Assembly (NCBI RefSeq): GCF_013280495.1
Contig: NZ_JABSSX010000008.1
Location: 1-64,000, forward strand
Direction: 5' to 3'
DNA length: 64,000 nt
Source: Brevibacterium permense
Lineage (GTDB): Bacteria; Actinomycetota; Actinomycetes; Actinomycetales; Brevibacteriaceae
Part shown: positions 7,485-17,679 of the stretch, one piece after another
Layout of the letters: every line of letters starts with the position of its first letter
Numbering within the stretch: the stretch's first letter is position 1
Program-made: the position numbers and the translations under genes
Notes under the pieces: model-generated
What the model was told of the DNA's origin: nothing
Databases searched by the model: none
What the model saw: the letters and a program-made list of their open reading frames with translations, nothing else

Positions 7485-9085
7485 ACAGCGAACCGACAAC
7501 GGGCCAGGTGCAGCCGCGCCGACTCCTGCCGGCAGCCCCACGAGTCGTCTTCATCGGCAGCGGACCCGGCGAATCGGGTCTGATGACGATGCGCGGCGCC
7601 GAGATCCTCGCCACCGCCGAAACCGTCGTCTACGACGCCGATGTGCACTCTGAGATCGTCACCGCCTATGTGCCGCAGGCCGCAACGCTCATCGATGCCG
7701 CCGACCTCGGAGTCGCCGCCTCAACCCGGGGCCGCCGCATGGCCGAACTCGCCCGCCCGGACAAGACCGTAGTGCGGCTGAGCTCAGACGACGGAATCAT
7801 CTTCACCACCACGACTTCGGAAGCCGGAGTCTGCCGCAAGGAACAGGTCGAAGTCGAAATCGTGCCCGGAGTCGGACTCTCCGCCTCGACGGCGGCCTTC
7901 ACCGGAACGGCTCTGACGACCAACCGCGTCCGGTCGGTGCGCTTCATCGAAGCCGGACCGCAGACCCATGTCGACGTCTCCCGCCACAGGAACACGACCC
8001 ATGTGCTCACCGGCAGCGCAGCCGCCCACGAACAGGCCATCGAAGCCCTGCTCGCGGACGGCTGGGACGAGGACACGAAGGTTCTCCTCGGGTGGGGGAT
8101 CTCCACCATCGAACAGACGAGTGTGGAGACGACTTTGCAGCAGGCGCTGTCCATGGCGCAGACAGGTTCGGATCGTATGGTGGTGATCATGGGGCAGGGA
8201 GTGGAATCCAGAGGAGAGCTCAGCTGGTTCGAATCCAAACCGCTCTTCGGCTGGCAGGTGCTTATCCCGCGGACGAAGGAACAGGGCACCTCCACGGCAG
8301 AGGCTCTGGCCGAACTCGGCGCCGTCGGCACCGTAGTGCCGACGATTGCCGTTCAGCCGCCGCGCACACCGACCCAGATGGAGAAGGCGATCCGAGGCCT
8401 CGTCGACGGATCCTACGAATGGGTCGGATTCACTTCGGTCAACGCCGTGCGTGCTGTGCGTATGTGGTTCGAAGACTTCGGACTAGACTCCCGTTCGATG
8501 GCCGGCGTCAAGGTCGCCGCCGTGGGCGGTCGCACCGCGGCAGCGCTGGTCGACTGGGGGATCACTCCCGACCTCGTCCCCGACGGGGAGCACTCCGCAC
8601 GCGGCCTGGCCGCGGCCTGGCCGGACTTCGTCGATGACATCGACCCGATGAACACGGTTCTCCTGCCTCGTGCCGATATCGCCACCGAGGTGCTTGTGGC
8701 CGGGCTGCTGGAGAAGGGGTGGGACCCCGACGACGTCACCGCCTACCGCACCGTGCGCGCCTCCCCGCCGCCGGCTCCGATCCGCGAGTCGATCAAGGCC
8801 GGCGACTTCGACGCCTTCCTCTTCACCTCCTCATCGACGGTGCGCAACCTCGTCGGCATCGCCGGCAAACCCGCCCCCACCTCCGTGATCTGCTGCATCG
8901 GCCCGGCAACGGCGAACACCGCAGCCGAACACGGACTGCGCGTCGACGTCCTCGCCGAGGAAGCCAACCTCACCTCGCTTATCGACGGTCTCGTCGAATT
9001 CGCACTCACCCAGCGCGCCGAAGACGTGGAAGCCGGGATCTCCCCGCAGCGTCCGAGTCAGAAGCGCCGCAGAAAGAAGGCCTGA
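7481..9085 (+). CDS. hemD: Uroporphyrinogen-III synthase with N-terminal degenerate methyltransferase domain
   Basis: The C-terminal half (from about residue 255, [13 protein letters not shown]) is HemD, which closes and inverts hydroxymethylbilane to uroporphyrinogen III. The N-terminal 250 residues resemble uroporphyrinogen-III C-methyltransferase: [16 protein letters not shown] and [13 protein letters not shown] are kept. The SAM-binding loop GGDP-x-x-FGRG is replaced by [14 protein letters not shown] at about 101-114, so methyltransferase activity is doubtful. The extreme C-terminus is basic (KRRRKKA). The gene starts with ATG overlapping the hemAC stop (ATGA) and sits 1 bp from hemB. SUMT-HemD fusions are common in actinobacteria; the worn SUMT part is the odd point. 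Confidence 0.88.
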   Translation: MNSEPTTGQVQPRRLLPAAPRVVFIGSGPGESGLMTMRGAEILATAETVVYDADVHSEIVTAYVPQAATLIDAADLGVAASTRGRRMAELARPDKTVVRLSSDDGIIFTTTTSEAGVCRKEQVEVEIVPGVGLSASTAAFTGTALTTNRVRSVRFIEAGPQTHVDVSRHRNTTHVLTGSAAAHEQAIEALLADGWDEDTKVLLGWGISTIEQTSVETTLQQALSMAQTGSDRMVVIMGQGVESRGELSWFESKPLFGWQVLIPRTKEQGTSTAEALAELGAVGTVVPTIAVQPPRTPTQMEKAIRGLVDGSYEWVGFTSVNAVRAVRMWFEDFGLDSRSMAGVKVAAVGGRTAAALVDWGITPDLVPDGEHSARGLAAAWPDFVDDIDPMNTVLLPRADIATEVLVAGLLEKGWDPDDVTAYRTVRASPPPAPIRESIKAGDFDAFLFTSSSTVRNLVGIAGKPAPTSVICCIGPATANTAAEHGLRVDVLAEEANLTSLIDGLVEFALTQRAEDVEAGISPQRPSQKRRRKKA

Positions 9086-9086
9086 C

Positions 9087-10115
9087 ATGTCATTGGTTCC
9101 CGGAACCGTCCGTCCCCGTCGGCTGCGGTCGACCCCGGCCCTGCGTCGCCTCGTCTCCGAGGTGCGCCTCCACCCAACCGAGCTCATCCTGCCGATGTTC
9201 GTCAAGGAGGGTCTGAACGAACCGCTGCCTCTGGGCGGAATGCCCGGAGTCGTCCAGCACACACTCGACTCCCTCCTTGAGGCCGCGCGGGAGGCCCTCG
9301 CGGCCGGAGTCGGCGGGCTCATGCTCTTCGGCATCCCCGAACACAAGGATGAGATCGGCTCACAGGCCGATGATCCCGACGGCATCCTCAACCGGGCGCT
9401 GTCGCTGCTGGCCGACGAATTCGGCGAGGACACTGTGATCATGGCGGACCTGTGCCTCGACGAATTCACCTCCCACGGTCACTGCGGTGTCCTCGACTCG
9501 ACCGGAGCCGTGGACAACGACGCGACCCTCGAACGCTACGCGTCGATGGCGGTGGCGCAGGCCCGCGCGGGCGCTCACGTGCTCGGCCTGTCCGGCATGA
9601 TGGACGGTCAGGTCGCCTACTGCCGCGAAGCTCTCGACGCCGCCGGTTTCACCGATACCGTCATCATGGGCTACACCGCGAAGTACGCCTCCGCGTTCTA
9701 CGGTCCCTTCCGCGAAGCCGTCGATTCCGAACTCAAGGGCGACCGCAAGACCTACCAGCAGGATCCTGCCAACGGCCGTGAGGCGATGCGCGAACTCGGC
9801 CTCGACCTCGCCGAAGGCGCCGACGTGGTCATGGTCAAGCCCGGCCTGCCCTACCTCGACGTGCTCGCCGAGGTCGCTCGCGAGTCCATCGTTCCGGTGT
9901 GGACCTACCAGGTCTCGGGCGAATACGCGATGATCGAATTCGCGGCCGCTGCCGGAGCCATCGACCGGGAGAAGGCGATCGAGGAGTCCCTCATCGCCTT
10001 CAAACGTGCCGGATCCGATGCGATCCTCACCTACTGGGCCACCGAGGTCGCCCAGCGCCTCCAGGTGGAGGCTGCCGGTCACATGTCCGACCGCGACGCC
10101 CGCGGAGGCCGATGA
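9087..10115 (+). CDS. hemB: Delta-aminolevulinic acid dehydratase (porphobilinogen synthase)
   Basis: Condenses two 5-aminolevulinate molecules to porphobilinogen, step 2 of the pathway, filling the gap between the two halves of the upstream fusion. Both Schiff-base lysines are present: [15 protein letters not shown] and [10 protein letters not shown]. The metal-site segment reads [14 protein letters not shown], in which the middle Cys of the three-Cys zinc site is Asp, so metal use may be intermediate between the Zn and Mg types. Length (342 aa) is normal. Confidence 0.95.
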   Translation: MSLVPGTVRPRRLRSTPALRRLVSEVRLHPTELILPMFVKEGLNEPLPLGGMPGVVQHTLDSLLEAAREALAAGVGGLMLFGIPEHKDEIGSQADDPDGILNRALSLLADEFGEDTVIMADLCLDEFTSHGHCGVLDSTGAVDNDATLERYASMAVAQARAGAHVLGLSGMMDGQVAYCREALDAAGFTDTVIMGYTAKYASAFYGPFREAVDSELKGDRKTYQQDPANGREAMRELGLDLAEGADVVMVKPGLPYLDVLAEVARESIVPVWTYQVSGEYAMIEFAAAAGAIDREKAIEESLIAFKRAGSDAILTYWATEVAQRLQVEAAGHMSDRDARGGR

Positions 10116-10582
10116 TGACCGAGCCTCGCTGGCTCTCGGCGGTCGACCAGAGAGCCTGGCGCAGCTACCTCAACGGCTCTCAGCTGCTCAGCACACAGCT
10201 GGACAAGGAGCTGCGTGAGAAGCACGGCATCGGCCTGCCCGAATACGAAATCCTCGTACGTCTGTCCGAACACGACGACCGGACGATGCGAATGGCGCTG
10301 CTGGCCACCGATACGACCATGTCCCGATCCCGGCTGACCCACAGCGTCGCCCGAATGGAGAAGCGCGGACTTCTCGAGCGTTCCGCCATCCCCGAGGACG
10401 GCCGTGGGGTCAACTGCGTGATGACCGAGGCCGGATGGCAGCTGCTGCGGGCCGCGGCCCCGGACCATGTCGCCGGAGTCCGCAGCCACCTCGTCGATCT
10501 CCTCGACCCCGAGGAGATGGAGACCCTGGGGCGGATCTTCACCAAAGTCTTCGACCATATGACAGACATCGACGGCTCCTGA
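10115..10582 (+). CDS. MarR-family transcriptional regulator
   Basis: A 155-aa winged-helix protein. The helix-turn-helix is in LLATDTTMSRSRLTHSVARM and the wing in EKRGLLERSAIPEDGRG, as in MarR proteins. ATG codons at 10112 and 10115 are adjacent; 10115 has the better spacing from GGAGG at 10104-10108. It overlaps the hemB stop and is followed 69 bp later by hemL, so it is embedded in the heme operon. Ligand and targets are unknown; control of heme synthesis or of heme stress is an inference from location. Confidence 0.85.
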   Translation: MTEPRWLSAVDQRAWRSYLNGSQLLSTQLDKELREKHGIGLPEYEILVRLSEHDDRTMRMALLATDTTMSRSRLTHSVARMEKRGLLERSAIPEDGRGVNCVMTEAGWQLLRAAAPDHVAGVRSHLVDLLDPEEMETLGRIFTKVFDHMTDIDGS

Positions 10583-10651
10583 GCCGTCCCCACGCATAAC
10601 TGAGAACGATCCCGGGACGAAACCCCAACCGCCAAGAATCAGAGGAGAACC

Positions 10652-12013
10652 ATGACGACAGCAGAGACGAACGGTCACACCACCGATCGGTCCGCCGCCC
10701 TCTTCACCCGCGCCGAGGCGGTCATCCCCGGCGGAGTGAACTCCCCGGTCCGCGCGTTCAAGGCCGTCGGCGGCACCCCCCGTTTCATCACCGAGGCGAC
10801 TGGTGCGTGGCTGCGCGACGCCGACGGCAACGACTACATCGACCTCATCGGATCTTGGGGTCCGATGATCATGGGCCACTCCCGCCCCGAGGTCGTCGCC
10901 GCCGTCCAGGAAGCCGCCGTCAAGGGATTCTCCTTCGGCACCCCGTCGACCGGTGAGGTCGAACTCGCCGAGGAGATCGTTCGCCGCGTCGATCCCGTCG
11001 ACCAGGTCCGTCTCGTGTCCTCGGGCACCGAGGCGACGATGTCGGCGATCCGTCTGGCCCGCGGTTACACGGGACGGTCCAAAGTCGTGAAGTTCGCCGG
11101 CTGCTACCACGGTCACGTCGACTCGCTGCTGGCCCAGGCCGGCTCCGGACTGGCCACGTTCTCTCTGCCCGACACCCCCGGAGTCACCGGAGCCCAGGCG
11201 CAGGACACGATCGTCGTCGACTACAACGACGCCGCCGGTCTCGAAGCCGTCTTCGCCGAACACGGTGAGGACATCGCCTGCGTCATCACCGAGGCCAGCC
11301 CCGGCAATATGGGCGTCGTGCCTCCCCGCGACGGTTTCACGAACACCATCCGCCGGCTGACCAAGGCCCACGGTGCGCTGATGATCAGCGACGAAGTGAT
11401 GACCGGCTTCCGCGTCTCCGCCGCCGGCTGGTACGGCTATGAGTCCGAGACTCTCGGCTACCCGGAGGGCCCGGCCGACCTGTTCACCTTCGGCAAGGTC
11501 ATGGGCGGCGGCTTCCCGGCAGCGGCCTTCGGCGGTCGCGCCGAGATCATGGCTCACCTCGCCCCCTCCGGCCCCGTCTACCAGGCCGGAACGCTCTCGG
11601 GCAATCCGGTGGCCACCGCCGCCGGTCTGGCCACGCTCAAACTGACGACCGAACTCGACGTGTACTCGCACATCGGTCGTGCCGCGGACAGCCTGCGCCC
11701 GGCAGTCGCCTCAGCGCTGGAGGCTGAGGGCGTCGCCCACGTCATCCAGTCGGCGAACTCGATGTTCTCCGTGTTCTTCACCGACACCGACGTGACGAAC
11801 TACGACCAGGCACGGGCTCAGAACGTCGACCGCTACACCGCCTTCTTCAACGCCATGCTCGATCAGGGCATCCATATGCCCCCGAGCGCGTTCGAAGCCT
11901 GGTTCCTGTCCTACGCCCACACCGATGAGATCCTCGACCGGATCATCAGCGCACTGCCAGCCGCGGCCAAAGCCGCGGCCGCGGTTCCGGAGGCCGGGAA
12001 GGCGCAGTCGTGA
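10652..12013 (+). CDS. hemL: Glutamate-1-semialdehyde 2,1-aminomutase
   Basis: PLP enzyme turning glutamate-1-semialdehyde (the HemA product) into 5-aminolevulinate. [13 protein letters not shown] near residue 24 and the PLP-lysine segment [18 protein letters not shown] near residue 278 are diagnostic. The ribosome site AGAGGAG lies just before the ATG. The 3' end overlaps the next gene by 4 bp. With hemAC, hemD and hemB it completes the route from glutamyl-tRNA to uroporphyrinogen III; later steps (hemE, coproporphyrin-branch genes) are not in this window. Confidence 0.96.
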   Translation: MTTAETNGHTTDRSAALFTRAEAVIPGGVNSPVRAFKAVGGTPRFITEATGAWLRDADGNDYIDLIGSWGPMIMGHSRPEVVAAVQEAAVKGFSFGTPSTGEVELAEEIVRRVDPVDQVRLVSSGTEATMSAIRLARGYTGRSKVVKFAGCYHGHVDSLLAQAGSGLATFSLPDTPGVTGAQAQDTIVVDYNDAAGLEAVFAEHGEDIACVITEASPGNMGVVPPRDGFTNTIRRLTKAHGALMISDEVMTGFRVSAAGWYGYESETLGYPEGPADLFTFGKVMGGGFPAAAFGGRAEIMAHLAPSGPVYQAGTLSGNPVATAAGLATLKLTTELDVYSHIGRAADSLRPAVASALEAEGVAHVIQSANSMFSVFFTDTDVTNYDQARAQNVDRYTAFFNAMLDQGIHMPPSAFEAWFLSYAHTDEILDRIISALPAAAKAAAAVPEAGKAQS

Positions 12014-12651
12014 CCACCATCCACCTCGTCCGCCACGGCGAAGTCGACAACCCCGACGGCATCCTCTACGGACGTCTGCCGCATTTCGGTCTCACCGAAC
12101 GGGGACACGAGATGGCAGTGCGCGTGGCCGAGCACTTCCACGCTGCGCCCACTCGTCCGGTCGAACTCGTCGCCTCCCCGCTGCTGCGGGCACAGCAGAC
12201 GATTCGTCCGCTGTCGAAGTCTCTTGACCTGCCGGTCTTCGACGACGACCGGGTCATCGAGGCGGCGAATTCCTTCGAGGGACAGAAGCTGGATGCTCGT
12301 CGGCTGGCCGAGCCGAGGAACCTGGTGCGCCTCTACAACCCTCTCACTCCGTCCTGGGGAGAGCCGTACAAGCAGATCGTGCTGCGCATGCGGGCCGCGA
12401 TGGCCAGTCTGAGAGCCAAGCTCGACCTCCACGGTCCGGACGCCGAAGGAGTCATCGTCTCCCACCAGTTGCCGATCTGGATGACGCGCCTGTCGGGGGA
12501 GGGACGCTCACTCGTCCACGACCCGCGCAGACGCGAATGTGACCTGGCTTCTATCACCAGTTTCACATTCGATTCCTCCACACTGGTGTCCGTGAGTTAT
12601 GAGAGCATCTGTGCCGATCTGCAGCCGGGCACCGCGGTGGCGGGAGCATGA
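12010..12651 (+). CDS. Histidine phosphatase (phosphoglycerate mutase family)
   Basis: The catalytic motif LVRHGEV is at residues 6-12, the second arginine lies in SPLLRAQQT, and the second catalytic histidine is in VIVSHQLP near residue 155. Length (213 aa) fits the branch-1 histidine phosphatases. Such a gene regularly sits between hemL and the cytochrome c maturation genes in actinobacteria, but its substrate is unknown. It overlaps its neighbours on both sides by 4 bp, so it is part of the operon. Confidence 0.88.
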   Translation: MTTIHLVRHGEVDNPDGILYGRLPHFGLTERGHEMAVRVAEHFHAAPTRPVELVASPLLRAQQTIRPLSKSLDLPVFDDDRVIEAANSFEGQKLDARRLAEPRNLVRLYNPLTPSWGEPYKQIVLRMRAAMASLRAKLDLHGPDAEGVIVSHQLPIWMTRLSGEGRSLVHDPRRRECDLASITSFTFDSSTLVSVSYESICADLQPGTAVAGA

Positions 12652-13247
12652 GTTTCGGACGCCGTTCCCTCAACCGTCGGGCCCTCTTCACCTCGGCGCT
12701 CGCCGCCGGAACGGCCCTGGCGCTCAGCGCCTGCAGCGAGAACGATGAGCTGGCCGATCAGGCCGGATCCGACCAGGGGTACGTCTCCGGTTCGGGAGTC
12801 GTCTCGCAGGTGGCGGTCGAGGACCGCGGCGACCCCCTCGATCTGAGCTTCGAGACCCTCGACGGGAAGTCCACGTCTCTGGCCGATCTGCGTCCCACCC
12901 CGGTCGTCGTCAACCTTTGGTACGCGGCGTGCCCGCCGTGCCGGAAGGAAGCCCCGGACCTGAAGTCCGTGTCCGAGGAATTCGGGGACAAGGCCCAGTT
13001 CATCGGCGTCAACGTCCGCGACCAAGAGGCTGCGGCCAACGCGTTCATCCAGAACTACCAGGTGCCGTACCCGAACATGCTCGATTCGAACGGTGAGATG
13101 GTGTCTCTGCTCTCCGGAGTCCTGCCCCCGCAGGCCACCCCGTCGACGGTGGTCCTCGACGCGAAGGGCCGGGCCGCGGCCAGAGTCGTCGGTGAGATCG
13201 ATGCCTCGACTCTCAAGGGACTCATCGAGGACGTGCTGGCCGAGTGA
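12648..13247 (+). CDS. resA: ResA/TlpA-type thiol-disulfide lipoprotein
   Basis: Extracytoplasmic thioredoxin-fold reductase that keeps apocytochrome c heme-binding cysteines reduced. The N-terminus has a basic segment, a hydrophobic stretch and a lipobox ending LSAC near residue 27 (LALSAC), so it is probably a lipoprotein. The redox motif is WYAACPPCRKE near residue 90. The cis-proline region is QATPSTVV. It is followed directly by ccdA, the membrane electron donor, with a 4-bp overlap. Confidence 0.9.
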   Translation: MSFGRRSLNRRALFTSALAAGTALALSACSENDELADQAGSDQGYVSGSGVVSQVAVEDRGDPLDLSFETLDGKSTSLADLRPTPVVVNLWYAACPPCRKEAPDLKSVSEEFGDKAQFIGVNVRDQEAAANAFIQNYQVPYPNMLDSNGEMVSLLSGVLPPQATPSTVVLDAKGRAAARVVGEIDASTLKGLIEDVLAE

Positions 13248-14008
13248 GTGGACTCGGGGCGGACTTCGCCCAGACCGTTCTCTCCGGTCCGCTGCTGCTG
13301 GCTGCCGGCGCAGCGGCCCTGGCCGGACTCGTCTCGTTCGCCTCCCCGTGTGTGCTGCCCCTGGTTCCCGGCTATGTCGGGTACGTCACCGGGCTGTCCG
13401 GTTCATCGCTGAGGGACAAGCAGACGTGGCGAGTGGTCGTGGGCATCAGCCTGTTCGTCCTCGGCTTCACCGTCGTCTTCGTGCTGCTGGGGACCAGCTT
13501 CTCCGCGCTGGGAGCGCTGTTCTCCCAATGGCAGTCGGTCATCCTCCGCGTCCTCGGCGTCATCGTCGTCCTCGCCGGTTTCGTGTTCATGGGCGGATTC
13601 GGTCTGCTGCAGAACGAACGTCGCATCCGTGCCAGACCGAAGGCCGGGCTCTGGGGTGCACCGGTGCTCGGAGCGACCTTCGCCCTCGGGTGGGCACCCT
13701 GTGTGGGACCGACCCTGTCGGCGGTGCTGAGCATGTCGGTGAGCTTCGGCGGTGACGGGATGATCTGGCGCGGAGCACTGTTGGCCTTCGTCTACTGTCT
13801 GGGCCTGGGCATCCCGTTCATCCTCCTGGCGCTGGCGATCCACAAGGGCGCGGGGCGACTCGTCTGGGTGCGCAAGCATCAGACCGCGATCGTGCGGGCC
13901 GGGGGCATCATGCTCATCATCCTCGGTGTGCTCATGGCCAGCGGCGTATGGAACATGTGGATGACCTCTCTGCAAGGTCTCATCAATGGATTCGAAGTGG
14001 TGATCTAG
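13244..14008 (+). CDS. ccdA: Cytochrome c biogenesis membrane protein CcdA
   Basis: Six-helix membrane protein that carries electrons from cytoplasmic thioredoxin to ResA. The two redox cysteines lie in FASPCVLPLVPGY (first helix) and LGWAPCVGPTLS (fourth helix). GTG start at 13244 overlaps the resA stop by 4 bp. Length (254 aa) is standard. Confidence 0.95.
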   Translation: MSGLGADFAQTVLSGPLLLAAGAAALAGLVSFASPCVLPLVPGYVGYVTGLSGSSLRDKQTWRVVVGISLFVLGFTVVFVLLGTSFSALGALFSQWQSVILRVLGVIVVLAGFVFMGGFGLLQNERRIRARPKAGLWGAPVLGATFALGWAPCVGPTLSAVLSMSVSFGGDGMIWRGALLAFVYCLGLGIPFILLALAIHKGAGRLVWVRKHQTAIVRAGGIMLIILGVLMASGVWNMWMTSLQGLINGFEVVI

Positions 14009-15675
14009 TGGCGGGCTCAACCGAAGGCTCGGAGAAGACGCAGTCGAAATCGGGTGCGAAGACGACGGCGAAGCAGGGAGACAAGCCTGCAGTGAAGTCG
14101 ACCGTGAACCAGCCGCAGCTCGGGTTCATCGGCATGTGCCGGTGGGCCTGGACCCAGCTGACGACGATGCGTGTGGCACTGATCCTCCTGCTCATCCTCG
14201 CCCTCGCCTCGATCCCCGGATCTCTGCTGCCGCAGCGCATCCAGGACCCGGGCCGGGTGAACACCTTCCTGGAGAACAACGGTGCCTGGGGACAGTTCCT
14301 CGACACCATCCAGATGTTCGACGTCTACTCCTCTGTCTGGTTCTCCGCGATCTACCTGCTGCTGATGATCTCCCTCATCGGCTGCATCATCCCGCGGACG
14401 AAGCAGCACTGGAAAGCGATGCGCTCGTCCCCGCCCAAAGCACCGAGGCGGCTGTCCCGGATGCCCGGATACGCCGCCTTCACCTCGGCGCAGGCAGACG
14501 CAGAGACCCGTGAGGATGCGGATGAGGCGTTCCTCGACGCAGCGGAGGCCCGGCTGAAGAAGTCCGGGTACCGCATCAACCGGCAGTCCGATCACATCGC
14601 CGCCGAACGTGGCTATCTCCGCGAGACCGGCAATCTCGTCTTCCATATCGCGCTGCTCATGGCGACCCTGACGATGGCGATCGGATCGCTGTTCGGCTAC
14701 GAAGGTCAGCGCATCCTCGTCGAGGGGGAGACGTTCTCGAATTCGCTGGTCTCCTACGATTCCTTCGAACCCGGCTCCTACTACGATGCCGACAATCTGC
14801 CGGACTTCCGGCTCAAGCTCGACTCCTTCACCTCCACCTTCGACGATCAGGCGGCGGGCAACCAGTTCGGTCAGCCGCGCACCTTCGATGCGAAGGTGAC
14901 GACGACGGCGGACGGGAAGACCGAATCGCACGTCCTCAAGGTCAACGAGCCGGTGCGCGTGGGCGGCGTCGGCGTCTATCTCACCGGCAACGGCTACGCC
15001 CCCGAAGTAACCGTGCGTGATGCGAAGGGCGATATCGTCCAGTCCGGTCCGCAGGTGTTCATCCCGGACGGCGGGGACCCCGGATACACCTCCGAGGGCG
15101 TCATCAAGGTCCCGGACTCGGCCGGCACGCAGATGGGCTTCGTCGGGGTGTTCCTGCCGACGGCCGCACAGAATGAGGACGGTGAGCTGATCTCGAGCTT
15201 CGCCGAGCTGCGCAACCCCTACCTCGTGATGAGCGGTTACACCGGCGACCTCGGCCTCGATTCCGGAGTCCCGCAGTCCGTGTACTCCCTCGACGCGGAG
15301 AACATGACGGAGATGACCGATGAGTCGGGCAACCCGCTCGTCATCCAGCTCGCCGAGGGGGAGACGCAGAAGCTGCCGAACGGCGGTTCGGTGACCTTCG
15401 ACGGAGTCAAGAAGTACATCGCCGTCGACATCTCCCAGGACCCGACACAGGCCCTCATGCTCATCAGCGCGATCCTCGTCCTGGCTGGGCTCGGCCTGTC
15501 CCTGTTCATTCCCCGCCGACGCGTATGGGTGCGGATCAAGAACGGCGACGCCGAGGTGGCCGCTCTGGCCCGCGGTGAGGATCCGATGGTCGAACGCGCC
15601 GTCGATGGCCTGGTCAAGGACCTGCGTGAGCCGGAACCCGATGAGGGTGAGCATGGTGACGATGACGAAAGATGA
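14008..15675 (+). CDS. resB: Cytochrome c biogenesis protein ResB
   Basis: Large subunit of the System II heme-export and cytochrome c synthetase complex (ResBC/CcsBA). Hydrophobic helices near residues 50-75, 110-130 and 205-230 precede a long extracytoplasmic domain and a last helix near 485-510. The GTG start at 14008 overlaps the ccdA stop codon by one base; an upstream in-frame ATG would lie deep inside ccdA. The first 35 residues are Ser/Lys/Thr-rich and cytoplasmic. Length (555 aa) is normal for actinobacteria. Confidence 0.92.
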   Translation: MAGSTEGSEKTQSKSGAKTTAKQGDKPAVKSTVNQPQLGFIGMCRWAWTQLTTMRVALILLLILALASIPGSLLPQRIQDPGRVNTFLENNGAWGQFLDTIQMFDVYSSVWFSAIYLLLMISLIGCIIPRTKQHWKAMRSSPPKAPRRLSRMPGYAAFTSAQADAETREDADEAFLDAAEARLKKSGYRINRQSDHIAAERGYLRETGNLVFHIALLMATLTMAIGSLFGYEGQRILVEGETFSNSLVSYDSFEPGSYYDADNLPDFRLKLDSFTSTFDDQAAGNQFGQPRTFDAKVTTTADGKTESHVLKVNEPVRVGGVGVYLTGNGYAPEVTVRDAKGDIVQSGPQVFIPDGGDPGYTSEGVIKVPDSAGTQMGFVGVFLPTAAQNEDGELISSFAELRNPYLVMSGYTGDLGLDSGVPQSVYSLDAENMTEMTDESGNPLVIQLAEGETQKLPNGGSVTFDGVKKYIAVDISQDPTQALMLISAILVLAGLGLSLFIPRRRVWVRIKNGDAEVAALARGEDPMVERAVDGLVKDLREPEPDEGEHGDDDER

Positions 15676-15830
15676 AGCCGAAGTACTACGCGGAGTAGAA
15701 TAGCCGCGGAGTGCGCGTCGCCGGTGGCTTCGTCACGGAGTCGGCAGGGCGCGCACCGACATATGGTCAGACAGAGAGTCTGGCAGCAGCAGCCTGCGAC
15801 AGAAGAGCACTTCAGCGGTGCGGAGGATGA

Positions 15831-16835
15831 ATGGACGTCAACACTGACCTCGCAATGTGGTCGAACCAGCTGATCATCTCGGCGATGATCGTCTACGCCG
15901 TCGCCATGATCTTCTACGCCTTCGACCTCTTCGGCGCGCGTGAGCTCAAGACCTCCGAAGCTGAGGTCGCCACCTCGGCCAAAGCCAGTACGGTGCGGCG
16001 GACGAACCGGAAGACGGCGACGACTGCCGTCCTCGATCGACCCGGCGGCGACGACTCCGCGACGGTGAAGTCGTCCCGGAGGAACAAGCACCGCGGAGCC
16101 CGCATCGGCACCTCGCTGCTCGTGCTCGCCATGCTGCTGCACGTCAGCGGGGTTCTCACCCGTGCCCTGTCTGTCTCCCGTGTGCCGTGGGGCAACATGA
16201 TGGAGTACGTCCTCACCGCCACCGCGATCACCGTCATCGTCTTCCTCGTCGTGCTGACGAAGAAGGACGTGCGCTATCTGGGGACGTTCGTCTCCGGGGG
16301 AGTGCTGCTGTGCCTGGGACTGGCGATCACCGTCTTCTACACGCCTGCCGCGAAGCTCATCCCGGCGTTGGATTCGTACTGGATCGCCATCCACGTGCCG
16401 ATCGCGATCCTCTCGACCTCACTCCTCTACATCTCTGCGATCCTCGCAGTCTTTCAGATTCTGAAGAGCGTGCACGAGACCAAGGACCCGAAGTGGCTGC
16501 GGTTCCTGCACCGTCTGCCCTCGAGCACTGACCTCGAGCGGATCTCCTACCGGATCGCGGCAGTCGGCTTCATCACCTGGACGTTCACACTCATCGCCGG
16601 TGCCATCTGGGCCGAAGTGGCCTGGAGCCGTTACTGGGGCTGGGATTCGAAGGAGATCTGGACGTTCGTCGTCTGGGTCATCTACGCCGCGTACCTGCAC
16701 GCTCGTGCGACTCGCGGTTGGGGCCCGACGAAAGTGGCCGTGCTCAACCTCATCGGCATCGCCTCGGTGATCTTCAACTTCACCGTCGTGAACATGTACT
16801 TCAACGGCCTGCACTCGTACTCCGGGCTCGACTGA
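15831..16835 (+). CDS. ccsA: Cytochrome c biogenesis protein CcsA/ResC
   Basis: Heme-handling subunit of the System II cytochrome c synthetase. The tryptophan-rich heme-binding WWD-type segment is seen as WSRYWGWDSKEIWTFVVW near residue 265, followed by HARATRGW carrying a conserved histidine. Eight or so membrane helices. GCGGAGG precedes the ATG. A 155-bp spacer separates it from resB, longer than any other gap in this operon; no gene was found in that spacer. Confidence 0.94.
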   Translation: MDVNTDLAMWSNQLIISAMIVYAVAMIFYAFDLFGARELKTSEAEVATSAKASTVRRTNRKTATTAVLDRPGGDDSATVKSSRRNKHRGARIGTSLLVLAMLLHVSGVLTRALSVSRVPWGNMMEYVLTATAITVIVFLVVLTKKDVRYLGTFVSGGVLLCLGLAITVFYTPAAKLIPALDSYWIAIHVPIAILSTSLLYISAILAVFQILKSVHETKDPKWLRFLHRLPSSTDLERISYRIAAVGFITWTFTLIAGAIWAEVAWSRYWGWDSKEIWTFVVWVIYAAYLHARATRGWGPTKVAVLNLIGIASVIFNFTVVNMYFNGLHSYSGLD

Positions 16836-17160
16836 AGCGCTGGGTCGCTCTCAAGGTCGCTCTGACGCCGAGCACCGGGAGCCATCGCCTGCACCGGGTG
16901 CCATAACTGCTGACGGCCCAGGCTGAGGCGAACAGCCCATGTTTGAAACTGGGCTCTCCGCCTCAGACTGGGCCGTTTGCGTGCTGGTTCGATGCCGTGA
17001 TCAGGCGGCGGACGACAGTTTCGGCTCGGTCTGCTCTGAAATCACCACGTTCCTCGGTGTGTAATTCAGAGAAAGCAATGACAATTCGCCGAATCGCAGC
17101 GTGGCAACGCACCTGCGGTATCGATGCCGTCGTCGGACAGCGGTGGTGCGGCAAGGGAAT
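16836..17160. other. Gene-free spacer with a hairpin at 16924-16965
   Basis: No convincing gene lies in this 325-bp stretch. TGAGGCGAACAGCCCA (16924-16939) pairs with TGGGCTCTCCGCCTCA (16950-16965) at 14 of 16 positions around a 10-base loop. It is the likely end of the heme/cytochrome c transcript, though there is no long T-run. Confidence 0.6.
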
Positions 17161-17604
17161 TCAGTTCGAGCGGCCGCGGCCGTCGCCCTTGGTGCCCCGG
17201 TCGTCGGAGTCGGCTGATGTATCAGCGGAGGAATCCGCGGGATCGCTGTCATCGTCCGGCTCGGCAGAATCATCGCGCGGAGATTCCTTCTCGTCTTTGT
17301 CCTGAGCCGGAGGCGCATGCTTGCCGAGCTTGACTTCGCGATCGACCTGTCGCAGATAGTCTGGATCGTCATCCGGGGCGACCTGACCGCGAGGGCGGGT
17401 GCCGCGGTTGGGCTTGTCTTCCGAACCGCGTCCGAACAGATACCAGAGGATGAACCCGAGGACGGGGATGAAGAGGATGATGAGTGCCCATACAGGTTTG
17501 GGCAGGACTCGAATCAGACCCCGATCGCGCAACAGGCAATCGAAGAGTCCGTACAGTGTCACCGCTGCCGCCAGGACGATCGCGGCAATGAGTAGTCGAG
17601 CCAT
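17161..17604 (-). CDS. PLDc_N-domain small membrane protein
   Basis: A 147-aa protein with two predicted membrane helices (residues about 3-23 and 35-55). The second ends in FIPVLGFILWYLFGRG, the signature of the phospholipase D nuclease N-terminal (PLDc_N) family also found at the head of cardiolipin synthases. The remaining 85 residues are hydrophilic and very acidic (DDDS, SADTSADSDD). The ATG at 17604 gives the normal N-terminus. No catalytic HKD motif is present, so it is not itself a phospholipase. Function unknown. Confidence 0.8.
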   Translation of the reverse strand: MARLLIAAIVLAAAVTLYGLFDCLLRDRGLIRVLPKPVWALIILFIPVLGFILWYLFGRGSEDKPNRGTRPRGQVAPDDDPDYLRQVDREVKLGKHAPPAQDKDEKESPRDDSAEPDDDSDPADSSADTSADSDDRGTKGDGRGRSN

Positions 17605-17679
17605 GCAACAAGGATAGTCCACCAACCTGAGCGCGGCCTCCAGCGGGCGGTGACAAGACTGTCACGATCGGAGGCTAAA

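Noticed and set aside
14017-15654. A 545-codon frame antisense to resB
   Set aside because: resB fits the operon with a coupled start and the expected helices; the antisense product is a shadow.
15676-15830. Possible small gene between resB and ccsA
   Set aside because: No frame of useful length with a ribosome site was found; the stretch is probably a leader for ccsA.
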